A stretch of 64,000 nucleotides of DNA from SPCO01 sp964579825. GTDB taxonomy: Bacteria; Chloroflexota; Limnocylindria; Limnocylindrales; CSP1-4. Below the pieces are notes generated by a model. It was not told the origin of the DNA. It searched no databases and worked only from the letters and a program-made list of their open reading frames with translations. Shown one piece after another: positions 49,987 through 58,267 of the stretch. The DNA lies in the NCBI GenBank assembly GCA_964579825.1, contig CAZOHT010000004.1, positions 56,674 to 120,673 on the forward strand. The letters run 5' to 3'. Numbering within the stretch: the stretch's first letter is position 1; each line of letters opens with the position of its first letter. Position numbers and translations under genes: made by a program.

Positions 49987-50766
49987 ATGGCCCTCATGCC
50001 GTCCCTTTCACTGACGTTCGCCCATCGGTGCCGGCAGACCCGCACAGAGCTTGACCTGACCCAGCAGCAGCTCGCCGACAAGGTCGGTCTGAAGCGTGGA
50101 TACATCGCCATGATCGAGGGCGGTCGGGCCAACCCATCCCTGAAGGCTGTCGAGCGACTTGCCCATGCCCTCGACATGGATGTCGAGCTGGTGATCCGGC
50201 CACCCCAGGTGGTGGGGAGCCCGAGCGTGCGGGACGGCCTCCACGCCCGATGCTCGGGTCACGTGGACCGACGACTCCGTTCCGCGGGACTGATCGTCGC
50301 GCGCGAAGTGGAGATCGTCCACGCCCGATCCCACGGCTGGATGGACCTGCTGGCCTTCGATCCACGCTCGGCCACGCTTGTCATCGTCGAGGTGAAGACC
50401 CACCTGGACGATCTTGGAGCCATGGAGCGTCAGATCGGCTGGTACGAGCGGTCCGCCCTCGACCCTGCCCGTAGGCTCGGCTGGCGACCACGGCAAGTCG
50501 TGACCTGGCTACTCGTGCTGGCGACGACTGCCAACGAGATCGCCATCCGCGAGCATCGCGACATCTTCGACACGGCCTTCCCCGTGCGTGCACGAGGCGC
50601 CGATGCCTGGCTGCGATCCGGCGGAGCTCCTCCGGTCGGCCGCACCATCGCCCTCATCGATCCCGCCAGCCGAAGGCGCGACTGGCTGATCCGGACACGG
50701 CTCGATGGAAGACGCTCGACGTTGCCGTATCGGGATCACCTGGACGCCCGGGAACGGCTTGGCTAG
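49987..50766 (+). CDS. XRE-family HTH protein fused to a PD-(D/E)XK-like domain
   Basis: 259 aa. Residues about 13-68 are a Cro/cI HTH (LDLTQQQLADKVGLKRGYIA then GGRANPSLKAVERLAHAL). After a linker, residues about 95-180 show a restriction-endonuclease-like core: Glu107/Glu109 in VAREVEI, Asp120 in GWMDLLAFD, Glu135-Val-Lys137 in VIVEVKTHLDD and Gln149 in MERQIGWYE. This order E-D-ExK-Q fits PD-(D/E)XK nucleases such as Vsr/YraN/HJR-like folds. The fold call is by eye. It could be a DNA-guided nuclease or a regulator with a dead nuclease domain. Start ATG 49987; ATG 49996 is equally possible, with TTGAAT 7 nt before it. Confidence 0.78.
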   Translation: MALMPSLSLTFAHRCRQTRTELDLTQQQLADKVGLKRGYIAMIEGGRANPSLKAVERLAHALDMDVELVIRPPQVVGSPSVRDGLHARCSGHVDRRLRSAGLIVAREVEIVHARSHGWMDLLAFDPRSATLVIVEVKTHLDDLGAMERQIGWYERSALDPARRLGWRPRQVVTWLLVLATTANEIAIREHRDIFDTAFPVRARGADAWLRSGGAPPVGRTIALIDPASRRRDWLIRTRLDGRRSTLPYRDHLDARERLG

Positions 50767-50982
50767 CCACGGATCGAGGCACGGTGCCGTCAGATGCCAT
50801 CTGAGGACAGATCCCTCGTGATGAGGTGCCAGGTGCATCCATGCGGGCGTCATCGGGCGGGGGCCACGCTGAGTCGTCTTGGGATCGCATCTGGTGGCAA
50901 CGCTTGTCGAAGATCGCGCGACCGGTGGCTACCCGCGGCGGAAGAGGAAGGCGCCCGCGGACGCAGGAACGCGCCCGCGCGC
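50767..50982. other. 216-bp gap, no gene seen
   Basis: It lies between the XRE gene and the convergent aminotransferase. A weak inverted arrangement GATGCCATC is visible; nothing else is supported. Confidence 0.4.
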
Positions 50983-52257
50983 CTAGACGCGCGGCTGCGC
51001 CGCCAGGGTCTCCCCGAAGATCTCGATCGCCTCGGCGATCTCGGCCGACGTCACGTCGATCGGCGGCAGCCAACGGATGACCTCGTGCGAACGGCCGGCG
51101 GTGAGGACCAGCAGGCCGGCATCCGCGCAGGCCGCGCTCAGGCGGTCGGGCAGCAGGCCGTCGGGCTCGCGCGTCGTGCGATCGCGGACGAACTCGACGC
51201 CCACCATCAGCCCGGGTCCCCGGATGTCGCCGATCCGCTCGTCCTCCGCGGCGATCCGGCCCAGGCCGGCGGTCAGCTCCGCGCCACGCACCGCCGCGTT
51301 CTCGACGAGGGACTCCTCGCGGAACGTCTCGAGCACGGCCAGTCCGGCCGCGCACGCCACGGGGTTCCCGCCGTACGTAGACCCGTGCGCGCCCCGACCC
51401 CAGCGCTCCTGGAGCTCGCGCGACGACACGATCGCCGAGAGCGGCAGCCCGTTGGCGATGGCCTTGGCCACGCACACGACGTCCGGGACGATCCCGGCGT
51501 GCTCGAACGCCCACATCTTCCCGGTCCGTCCGTAGCCGCACTGGACCTCGTCGGCGATGAGCAGGATGCCGTGCTCGTCGCAGAGCTCGCGCAGGGCCCG
51601 CAGGAACGCGACGGGCGCCGGCAGGAACCCGCCTTCACCCTGGACGGGCTCGATCAGGATGGCCGCGACCTTCGACGGCGCGATCGTGCTGCCCAGCAGC
51701 GCGTGCAGGTCCGCGAGGCTGGCCGCCGTGGCCGCCGCCTCGTCCCCACCGGATCCGCCATAGACCGACGGGAACGACGAGAAGTGGACACCCGGCAGGA
51801 GCGGCTCGTAGCCGGTCCGATAGTTCAGGTTCGAGGTCGTCACGCTCGTGGCGCCGAACGTCCGCCCGTGGAACCCGCCCCTGAACGCGATGATCCCCGG
51901 TCGCCCGGTCACGCGGCGAGCGAGCTTGAGCGCAGCGTCGATCGCCTCCGACCCCGAGTTCAGGAAGAAGACCGAGTCCAGGGGATCGGGGAACGTCGAA
52001 GCGAGCTCGGTGGACAGGCGTGTGATCGGTTCGGCGAAGCCGAGCGCCGAGACCGGACCGATCAGCTTGTCGACCTGGGCGTGGATCGCCGCCGTCACCC
52101 GCGGGTGCGCATGGCCCAGCGAGGTCACGGCGATCCCGTTGGCGAAGTCCAGGTAGGCCTTGCCGGCCGTGTCGTACAGCCGATGGCCGCTGCCGTGGCT
52201 CCACTCGCGCTGGTAGTAGCGGCCCAGGACGGGCGTCAGGTTGGGGGCGATGTCCAT
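50983..52257 (-). CDS. Class III aminotransferase (4-aminobutyrate transaminase-like)
   Basis: 424 aa, PLP-dependent. Typical class III motifs are present: LDFANGIAVTSLGHAHPRV, LNSGSEAIDAALKLAR, FRGGFHGRTFGA, IEPVQGEGGF, and DEVQCGYGRTGKMWAFEH with CVAKAIANGLPLSAI, whose Lys is the PLP Schiff base. The end IRWLPPIDVTSAEI also fits. Closest to GabT/ornithine-type enzymes that move an omega-amino group to 2-oxoglutarate. It is divergent from an acyl-CoA dehydrogenase, so a role in amino acid or amine breakdown is likely. ATG 52257 lies 7 nt after TACACT. Confidence 0.9.
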   Translation of the reverse strand: MDIAPNLTPVLGRYYQREWSHGSGHRLYDTAGKAYLDFANGIAVTSLGHAHPRVTAAIHAQVDKLIGPVSALGFAEPITRLSTELASTFPDPLDSVFFLNSGSEAIDAALKLARRVTGRPGIIAFRGGFHGRTFGATSVTTSNLNYRTGYEPLLPGVHFSSFPSVYGGSGGDEAAATAASLADLHALLGSTIAPSKVAAILIEPVQGEGGFLPAPVAFLRALRELCDEHGILLIADEVQCGYGRTGKMWAFEHAGIVPDVVCVAKAIANGLPLSAIVSSRELQERWGRGAHGSTYGGNPVACAAGLAVLETFREESLVENAAVRGAELTAGLGRIAAEDERIGDIRGPGLMVGVEFVRDRTTREPDGLLPDRLSAACADAGLLVLTAGRSHEVIRWLPPIDVTSAEIAEAIEIFGETLAAQPRV

Positions 52258-52264
52258 GGTCGCG

Positions 52265-52270
52265 AGTGTA
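52265..52270 (-). promoter_or_regulatory. -10 hexamer TACACT for the aminotransferase
   Basis: On the minus strand TACACT plus 7 nt leads to the ATG at 52257. Confidence 0.55.
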
Positions 52271-52290
52271 TCGGGTCGGGCGCCGACGCC

Positions 52291-52296
52291 TACAAT
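52291..52296 (+). promoter_or_regulatory. -10 hexamer TACAAT for the acyl-CoA dehydrogenase
   Basis: TACAAT is 30 nt before the GTG at 52327, leaving a leader of about 24 nt with GGAGGA. A leadered counterpart to the leaderless gene on the other strand. Confidence 0.55.
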
Positions 52297-52326
52297 CGCC
52301 GCAGCACCGTTGACGATGGAGGACCC

Positions 52327-53535
52327 GTGGTCGATTTCGCCCTGACCGATGAGAACAAGCTCGTCCGCGAGAGCGTCCGCGCCTTCGCCGAAGCGGAGAT
52401 CCTGCCGCACATCCGCGAGTGGGACGAGAAGGGCGAGGTCCATCGCGAGATCTTCGCCAAGATGGGCGAGCTGGGCTTCCTCGGCGCTCCGGTCCCGGAG
52501 ACCTACGGCGGCGCCGGGATGGACTACACGAGCTTCGCCATCCTGTGCGAGGAACTCGAACGTGCCGACACGGCCTTCCGCGTCGTCCAGAGCGTCCATG
52601 TCGGGCTCAATTCGCTGGCCCTGCTCCAGTGGGGGACCGAGGAACAGCGCCAGCGCTGGCTCGTCCCGCAGGCGAAGGGCGAGAAGCTCGCCACCTTCGG
52701 CCTGACCGAGCCGGGCGTCGGGACGGACGCCGGCAGCCTCCAGACCACCGCCCGCCGCGACGGGGACGTCTACCGGCTCAACGGCTCCAAGCTGTGGATC
52801 TCGCTTGCCGACATCGCCGATCACTTCCTCGTCTTCGCCTCGGTCGATCGGTCGAAGAAGCATCGTGGCGTGACCGCGTTCCTGCTCGAACGCGGGATGC
52901 CGGGCCTGACCACCGGCACGCTCCACGGCAAGCTCGGGATCCGGGCCGGCAATACCGGCCTGATCAACCTCGACGACGTCCCCGTGCCGGTCGAGAACCG
53001 GATCGGTGAGGAAGGCGAAGGGTTCCTTATCGCCATGAGCGCGATCGATCAGGGCCGGTTCACGGTCGCGGCGGGCGCCGTCGGGCTTGCCCAGGCCTGC
53101 CTGGATGCGAGCATCAAGTACGCCCACGAGCGCCGCACGTTCGGCCAGGAGATCGGCGAACACCAGCTCGTGAAGCAGATGATCGCGAAGATGGCCGCCG
53201 GTACCGAGATCGGCCGGTTGCTCGTCTGGCGCGCGGCCTGGCTCAAGAACCAGGGCCTGCGCAACACGCGCGAGACGAGCCTGGCCAAGTGGCACGCGAC
53301 CGAGCACTCGGTCCAGGCCGCGCTCGACGCGATCCAGATCCACGGTGCCAACGGCTACAGCAACGAATTCCCCGTCGAGCGCTACCTGCGCAACTCGAAG
53401 GCCGCGGTCATCTACGAGGGCACGAGCCAGCTGCACACGCTCATCCAGGCCGACTACGCGATGGGCTATCGCGAGGACAAGCCGCTTCGCTGCCAGCCGT
53501 GGCCGGCTCAGGGTTGGGAGCGCCCGACCGCGTGA
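52327..53535 (+). CDS. Acyl-CoA dehydrogenase
   Basis: 402 aa. N-terminal helices start VVDFALTDENKLVRESVRAF. The FAD signature is FGLTEPGVGTDAGS; the second signature is IQIHGANGYSNEFPVERYLR, and the catalytic Glu is in IYEGTSQLH. The tail HTLIQADYAMGYREDKPLRC is longer than in the copy at 2900 and resembles glutaryl-CoA dehydrogenase-like enzymes. Start GTG 52327 has GGAGGA 3-4 nt upstream. A GMC oxidoreductase follows after 10 bp, so the two likely form an oxidation operon. Confidence 0.92.
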   Translation: MVDFALTDENKLVRESVRAFAEAEILPHIREWDEKGEVHREIFAKMGELGFLGAPVPETYGGAGMDYTSFAILCEELERADTAFRVVQSVHVGLNSLALLQWGTEEQRQRWLVPQAKGEKLATFGLTEPGVGTDAGSLQTTARRDGDVYRLNGSKLWISLADIADHFLVFASVDRSKKHRGVTAFLLERGMPGLTTGTLHGKLGIRAGNTGLINLDDVPVPVENRIGEEGEGFLIAMSAIDQGRFTVAAGAVGLAQACLDASIKYAHERRTFGQEIGEHQLVKQMIAKMAAGTEIGRLLVWRAAWLKNQGLRNTRETSLAKWHATEHSVQAALDAIQIHGANGYSNEFPVERYLRNSKAAVIYEGTSQLHTLIQADYAMGYREDKPLRCQPWPAQGWERPTA

Positions 53536-53545
53536 CGGCGGCCGC

Positions 53546-55609
53546 GTGACCGAGGCCGCATCGGCCGCGGCACCCCCCGCGATCCCGGTCGGCTGGACGG
53601 TCCGGGAGCTCGCGACACTGGCGGAGCTGGCGGACACCTTCGTCAGCGGCGATCCCGCCCGCCGCGCGACTCTGGCGGCCGAGGCGTTCACCCGAGCCGC
53701 GGACCCGGCGCAGGTCGCCCAGCTGAAGCTCGTCCTGGGCCTGATCGAGCGTCCGCTCGTCAACCTCGCCCTGGGCGGTGGACCGCGAGCCTTCCGGGAC
53801 ATGACCCCGGAGGCCCGTGAGCGGTACCTGCTCCGCTGGGCCAGCTCCCGGCTGGGCCTGCGACGGTCCGCATTCGGGGCCTTCCGCAAGCTCATGACCT
53901 TCCTGGCCTATGCCGACCCCGGGGTGGAGGCGCCGAACCCGCGCCTCGCCCGGATCGGCTACGTGCCGGATCCTCGCCCGATCGCCCTCGATCCGACGCC
54001 GATCGTGCCGACCCGGCCGCCGTTCGAGGCCGGTTCGCCGGGCGATCCGATCGTCCTCGAGGCGGACGCCGTGGTCGTCGGATCCGGGGCCGGCGGCGGA
54101 CTCGCGGCGGCGGCGCTGGCCGAGGCCGGTCGATCGGTCGTCGTGCTGGAGGCGGGACCGTTCGCCGACGAGCGGACGATGCCGTCGAACGAGCTGGACG
54201 CGTTCGACCGGCACTACCTCAACCACGGCCTGCTCGCGACCTGGGATGGCGCCATCACGATGCTGTCAGGGAGTGGCGTCGGCGGCGGCACGCTCGTCAA
54301 CTGGATGACCAGCATCGAGGCCCCGGAGGACGTCCGCGACGAGTGGGCGGCCGAGCACGGGCTGACCGGCGTCACCGGCGCGCTGTGGGAGCGCGACGTG
54401 GCGACCGTGGAGCGGGAGCTGGGCGTGAGCGAGTCGACCGGGATCCCGCCCAAGGACGCGGCGATCCTGCGTGGCGCCGAGGCCCTAGGCTGGGAGGCCG
54501 GCCCGACCCGTCGGAACGCGACGGATTGCGAGGCGTGCGGCAGTTGCCCGTTCGGGTGCACGCGAGGGACCAAGCGGTCCGGCATCCGGGTGCACCTGGC
54601 GAACGCGTATGCCGCCGGGGCCAGGATCGTCCCGCGGGTCCGGATCCTGCGCGTGCTGGTGGAGGATGGTCGCGCGGTCGGCGTCGAGGGCAACGCCCTG
54701 GTGACCGACGTCCTGACTGGCCAGCCCCTGGACGCAGCGGGCCACCCGGGCGTGCCGATGACGCGTCGGATCGTCGTCCGGGCGCCGATCGTCGTCCTGT
54801 CGGCCGGGGCGCTGCGGAGCCCGGCGATCCTGCAGGGCACGGGCATCGACCACCCGTCCATCGGGCGGTACCTGCGACTCCATCCGGTCCCGGTCATGGC
54901 CGGGCGGCTCGCGGACCCCGTGGACATGTGGCGCGGCACGATGCAGGGGGCGCGGTCACTCGAGTTCTCGGGCGGGAACGCCGATCGGCACGGCTACGCG
55001 ATCGAAGCGGCGCCCGGGCACCCGGGCCTGCTCGCGCTGGCCCTGCCCTGGGAAGGTCGCGCGCAGCATGCCGAGACCATGGACCTGGCCAGATACCTGA
55101 CGCCGCTGATCGCCGTCACGCGAGACGGCGGCGAGGGGCGGACGAGGCTCACGAAGGCCGGCCGTGTGCGGCTCGACTACCGACTCGACGCCACGGGGGT
55201 CGCGACCATGCGTCATGCCCTCGTCTCGATGGCGCGGCTGGCCCGGGCGGCGGGCGCGACCGAGATCGTCGCGGTCGGCACGCCCCCGGCCTGGTTCGGT
55301 CGCGCCGGGTCGAGCGCCTCGGACTTCGCCGCGTTCGAGGCTCGCCTCGCGTCGTTCGACTTCAGCGCGAACCGCGCCGGCGTCTTCTCGGCTCACCAGA
55401 TGGGCTCGGTCCGGATGGGCGCGGACCCGGCCACCCATCCGTGCGACGTCGGCGGTCGGGTCCGGACGGGATCCAGGGGCGACGCCGTCATCGGGGGCCT
55501 CTACGTCGCGGACGGCTCCCTGTTCCCCACGGGCATCGGGGTCAACCCGATGATCACGATCATGGCGCTCGCACGACAGGTGACGCGGACGATCCTGGCG
55601 GAGTCGTGA
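53546..55609 (+). CDS. GMC-family oxidoreductase (long-chain alcohol oxidase-like)
   Basis: 687 aa. An N-terminal helical region of about 170 residues precedes the FAD motif AVVVGSGAGGGLAAAALAEAG. The central GMC motifs are LSGSGVGGGTLVNWM and a cysteine-rich CEACGSCPFGCTRGTK. The C-terminal end has SAHQMGSVRMG and YVADGSLFPTGIGVNPMITIM. This layout, with the helical front and Cys cluster, is that of long-chain fatty alcohol oxidases, which make aldehydes from alcohols. Start GTG 53546. Its last 50 bp overlap the convergent EamA gene. Confidence 0.9.
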   Translation: MTEAASAAAPPAIPVGWTVRELATLAELADTFVSGDPARRATLAAEAFTRAADPAQVAQLKLVLGLIERPLVNLALGGGPRAFRDMTPEARERYLLRWASSRLGLRRSAFGAFRKLMTFLAYADPGVEAPNPRLARIGYVPDPRPIALDPTPIVPTRPPFEAGSPGDPIVLEADAVVVGSGAGGGLAAAALAEAGRSVVVLEAGPFADERTMPSNELDAFDRHYLNHGLLATWDGAITMLSGSGVGGGTLVNWMTSIEAPEDVRDEWAAEHGLTGVTGALWERDVATVERELGVSESTGIPPKDAAILRGAEALGWEAGPTRRNATDCEACGSCPFGCTRGTKRSGIRVHLANAYAAGARIVPRVRILRVLVEDGRAVGVEGNALVTDVLTGQPLDAAGHPGVPMTRRIVVRAPIVVLSAGALRSPAILQGTGIDHPSIGRYLRLHPVPVMAGRLADPVDMWRGTMQGARSLEFSGGNADRHGYAIEAAPGHPGLLALALPWEGRAQHAETMDLARYLTPLIAVTRDGGEGRTRLTKAGRVRLDYRLDATGVATMRHALVSMARLARAAGATEIVAVGTPPAWFGRAGSSASDFAAFEARLASFDFSANRAGVFSAHQMGSVRMGADPATHPCDVGGRVRTGSRGDAVIGGLYVADGSLFPTGIGVNPMITIMALARQVTRTILAES

Positions 55610-56579
55610 CGGGCGCCGCCTCGGCGGACCGGCCGGACCGTTGCAGCCGCCCGCGCGACGTCACGATCAGCACGACCGCCAGCACGATGACGGCGCCGGC
55701 GACGATCGTGCGGGCATCGATCGGTTCGCGGAGGATCAGCCAGCCGAGGATGACGGCGACGATCGGATTGACGTACGCGTAGGTGGTGATGAGCGGCAGC
55801 GGCGCGACCCCGAGCAACCAGCTGTACGTCGTGTAGGCCACAAGGCTGCCGACGATCGTGAGGTAGACGAAGGCGAGGAACGAGTCGCTCGAGATGGCGG
55901 CCGGGTCGAACGTCTGCCACTCCCCGCTGATCAGCCCCATGACGGCGAGGACGATGCCGCCCGTGACCATCTGGGCGCCGGTGGCGACCAGCGGTCGATC
56001 CGGCAGGGTCGCCCGGTGCGAGGCGAAGAGCGAGCCGGAGGCCCACGCGATCGGCGAGATGAGGATCGCCGCGACGCCGGCAGGATCCATCGCGCCGATG
56101 CCGCCGAAGGCGGACGGACCGACGAGGATCGCGACGCCGGCGAACCCGATGAGGATGCCGGCAACGGCCAGCCTGGGCAGTCGCTCGCCGAGGAAGACGC
56201 CGCCCAGCACGGCGATCCACACCGGCATCGTGGCGATGATCAGGGCGGCGATGCCCGACGGGATGGTCTGCTCGCCCCACGCCACGAGGCCCATGCCGCC
56301 AGCGAGCAGCAGGGCGCCGACGATGGTCGAGTCGCGCCACTCGCGCCGGGTCGGCCAGACGAACGAGCGACCCGCTCGAAGCATCGACCAGGCGAGGAGG
56401 GCCAGTCCGGCCAGGCCGAAGCGGAAGGCGGCCATGACGAACGGCGGGAAGGTGTCGACCGCGATCGCGATCGCGAGGTAGGTCGACCCCCACACGACGT
56501 ACAGGACGAGCATGCCGACCCAGATCAGGGAGGGACCCGATCCGGTTTCGCGTGGCGTTGGCATAGTGTGCTGGTCCAA
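55560..56579 (-). CDS. EamA/DMT-family transporter
   Basis: 339 aa, ten membrane helices in two EamA repeats (LIWVGMLVLYVVWGSTYLAI; GVAAILISPIAWASGSLFAS). The GSTYLAI motif is typical of the drug/metabolite transporter superfamily; export of amino acids or metabolites is typical. The start is proposed at TTG 56579 because a TAGACT hexamer ends exactly 7 nt upstream; the ATG at 56564 (MPTPRETG) is the ordinary alternative. The 3' end overlaps the GMC gene by 50 bp, tail to tail. Confidence 0.88.
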   Translation of the reverse strand: MDQHTMPTPRETGSGPSLIWVGMLVLYVVWGSTYLAIAIAVDTFPPFVMAAFRFGLAGLALLAWSMLRAGRSFVWPTRREWRDSTIVGALLLAGGMGLVAWGEQTIPSGIAALIIATMPVWIAVLGGVFLGERLPRLAVAGILIGFAGVAILVGPSAFGGIGAMDPAGVAAILISPIAWASGSLFASHRATLPDRPLVATGAQMVTGGIVLAVMGLISGEWQTFDPAAISSDSFLAFVYLTIVGSLVAYTTYSWLLGVAPLPLITTYAYVNPIVAVILGWLILREPIDARTIVAGAVIVLAVVLIVTSRGRLQRSGRSAEAAPVTTPPGSSASPVVRAP

Positions 56580-56586
56580 GGCTGGG

Positions 56587-56592
56587 AGTCTA
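56587..56592 (-). promoter_or_regulatory. -10 hexamer TAGACT for the EamA transporter
   Basis: On the minus strand TAGACT plus 7 nt (CCCAGCC) leads to TTG at 56579, not to the ATG. It lies 57 bp after the 3' end of the MGMT gene. Confidence 0.5.
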
Positions 56593-56648
56593 CGACAGCC
56601 CCATCGCCCTGTCGATGGGCGACAGGGCCGTCGCAGCGCTGTCTTCGC

Positions 56649-57446
56649 TCAGGCGGCGGCGAGCGCGGCGCCCGAGTCCGGGCGGCACACCCGGCACGGT
56701 CGGTAGCCCGCGTCCGCCGCGCTCGTCAGCGAGCGGAACGGCACGCGATGGGGCGCCGTGATCCGCTTGGCGTTGTGGCACGTGGGCAGGCACACGATGT
56801 GGGTCGTGGCCGAACCGAGGTACCGGACGCCCGCCCGGGCCTGATCCTCCAGCCCGTCCGGGTCCAGGCCCTCGGCTCGCAGGATCGTGCGCTTGTTGGC
56901 GGGTCCGCCGAGCGAGTACTGCCCGATCGTGCCGTCCGTGCGGACGACGCGATGGCACGGGACGATGAGCGGGACCGGGTTGTGGCCGAGGGCGGTCCCG
57001 ACCGCCCGGACCGCCTTCGGTCGGCCGATCTCCCCGGCGATCCAGCCATACGGCCGGACCTCGCCGCGGGGGATCTCGAGCGCCTTGGCCCACACGTCGC
57101 GCTCGAAGTCCGAGTGACCGCGCAGGTCCAGGTCGATCCGGACGCGCCGGTCGCCCGCGAGCCGGCGGGTGATGGCCGCTTCGAGCTCGACCGGCAGCGG
57201 GGCCGGTCCCGCCGGTCGCCCGGTGCGTGCCAGGTGGTGGCGCACGAACGTCGCGTCGTCCGGGGCGGCCTCCACCGCCGAGACGCCGATCCCGTTCCAG
57301 GCGACCACGAGTGGTCCGATGGGGGAGTCGATCCGGGCGAACCGGTCGGCCAGGCCGACCAGCACGAGGACGGACGGGGCCAGCGTGGGCGGTGCGGTGG
57401 TCGCGAGATCAGCCATCGCCGCCTCCAGGATGTCGTCGGTGGTCAT
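56649..57446 (-). CDS. DNA-alkylation repair protein: methyltransferase domain followed by an Ada-type Zn domain
   Basis: 265 aa. Residues about 85-195 are an O6-alkylguanine transferase: FERDVWAKALEIPRGEVRPY, then the active-site IVPCHRVV with Cys164, and GGPANKRTILRAEG. Residues about 207-256 match the Ada metal-binding domain, with Cys219, Cys223, Cys251 and Cys254 in C-x3-C-x27-C-x2-C spacing, within SATTHIVCLPTC and GYRPCRVCRPD. In classical Ada the Zn domain is N-terminal, senses methylphosphotriesters and activates transcription; here it is C-terminal and there is no AraC HTH. ATG 57446 overlaps the sigma factor stop (ATGA), so repair and sigma are co-expressed. Confidence 0.88.
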   Translation of the reverse strand: MTTDDILEAAMADLATTAPPTLAPSVLVLVGLADRFARIDSPIGPLVVAWNGIGVSAVEAAPDDATFVRHHLARTGRPAGPAPLPVELEAAITRRLAGDRRVRIDLDLRGHSDFERDVWAKALEIPRGEVRPYGWIAGEIGRPKAVRAVGTALGHNPVPLIVPCHRVVRTDGTIGQYSLGGPANKRTILRAEGLDPDGLEDQARAGVRYLGSATTHIVCLPTCHNAKRITAPHRVPFRSLTSAADAGYRPCRVCRPDSGAALAAA

Positions 57447-58039
57447 GCGGTCATCTCCTCGGGATGGAGGCGCGCCTCAGCCTCGTAGGCGGCACGCAGC
57501 TGGGCCAGGCCGCGATGGACCTGCGCCTTGACGGTGCCCTCGGGCTTGCCGAGGGCGAGGGCGACTTCGGGGTAGGTGAGGCCGTCGACGTGGCGGAGGA
57601 CGACCGCCTCGCGATGGGCCGGCGAGAGCCGGAGCAGGAGGTCCGCCCAGATGGCCCGCTCGGCGTGTCGATCGGCGACCGCCGACGGGCTGAGCGTCGA
57701 AGCGGCCCGGGGTTCCAGGGCCGCCGGCAGCGGGGCGTCCAGGGACAGCGTCCCCACGGACGCCGCCCGGCGGGTTCGCCGGGACCGGCACAGGTTGAGC
57801 ACGATCGTGGCCAGCCACGGCCGGAGCCGGAGCTCGCGGATCCGCGCCGCGTCGTATCCGGCCAACGCCCGATAGGCGCGGACGAGGGCGTCCTGGGCCG
57901 CCTCCTCGGCATCGGCCGGGTCGCCGAGGACCCGTACGGCGATCGAGTACAGCCGATCCTGGTGCGCCAGCACGAGCGCCTCGAACGTGCCGTCCAGGTT
58001 CGCGGTCAGACCCGCGATGAGTGCGTCGTCGGTATCCAT
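57443..58039 (-). CDS. ECF-type sigma factor coupled to the repair gene
   Basis: 198 aa. Region 2 (FEALVLAHQDRLYSIAVRVL; DAEEAAQDALVRAYRAL) and region 4 (LLLRLSPAHREAVVLRHVDG; YPEVALALGKPEGTVKAQVH) are plain. No anti-sigma gene is next to it; the partner is the alkylation repair gene instead. Start ATG 58039 has GGAG about 5 nt upstream (leadered); minus-strand TACCTT at 58101-58106 is a possible -10. Divergent from the secreted repeat protein. Confidence 0.93.
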   Translation of the reverse strand: MDTDDALIAGLTANLDGTFEALVLAHQDRLYSIAVRVLGDPADAEEAAQDALVRAYRALAGYDAARIRELRLRPWLATIVLNLCRSRRTRRAASVGTLSLDAPLPAALEPRAASTLSPSAVADRHAERAIWADLLLRLSPAHREAVVLRHVDGLTYPEVALALGKPEGTVKAQVHRGLAQLRAAYEAEARLHPEEMTA

Positions 58040-58100
58040 CGAGCTCCAGAACCCGGCGGGGCGGCGAACCGTTGCGACGGGCCACATCCCCGACGTCCCT

Positions 58101-58106
58101 AAGGTA
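58101..58106 (-). promoter_or_regulatory. Possible -10 hexamer TACCTT for the sigma-repair operon
   Basis: It lies about 62 nt upstream of the ATG at 58039, giving a leader of about 55 nt that ends in GGAG. Confidence 0.3.
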
Positions 58107-58231
58107 CCCGGCCGCCTCCCGCTCCGAAGAATGAGGCCGGGGCGTCCCGCCGAGTAGGCACGCGTCCCGATGGCGGCCCGAGCCTGCCCGGCGAGAGTGC
58201 TCGCAGACCTCGGACGGATCGACCGGATGGA

Positions 58232-58246
58232 CCGGTCCCGGACCGG
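58232..58246. promoter_or_regulatory. 15-bp palindrome CCGGTCC-C-GGACCGG
   Basis: Perfect 7-bp arms around one base, just upstream of a perfect AAGGAGGT Shine-Dalgarno (58252-58259) and the ATG at 58268. It may be an operator or a 5'-UTR hairpin that modulates access to the ribosome binding site. Confidence 0.45.
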
Positions 58247-58267
58247 GAGCGAAGGAGGTACGGACGG

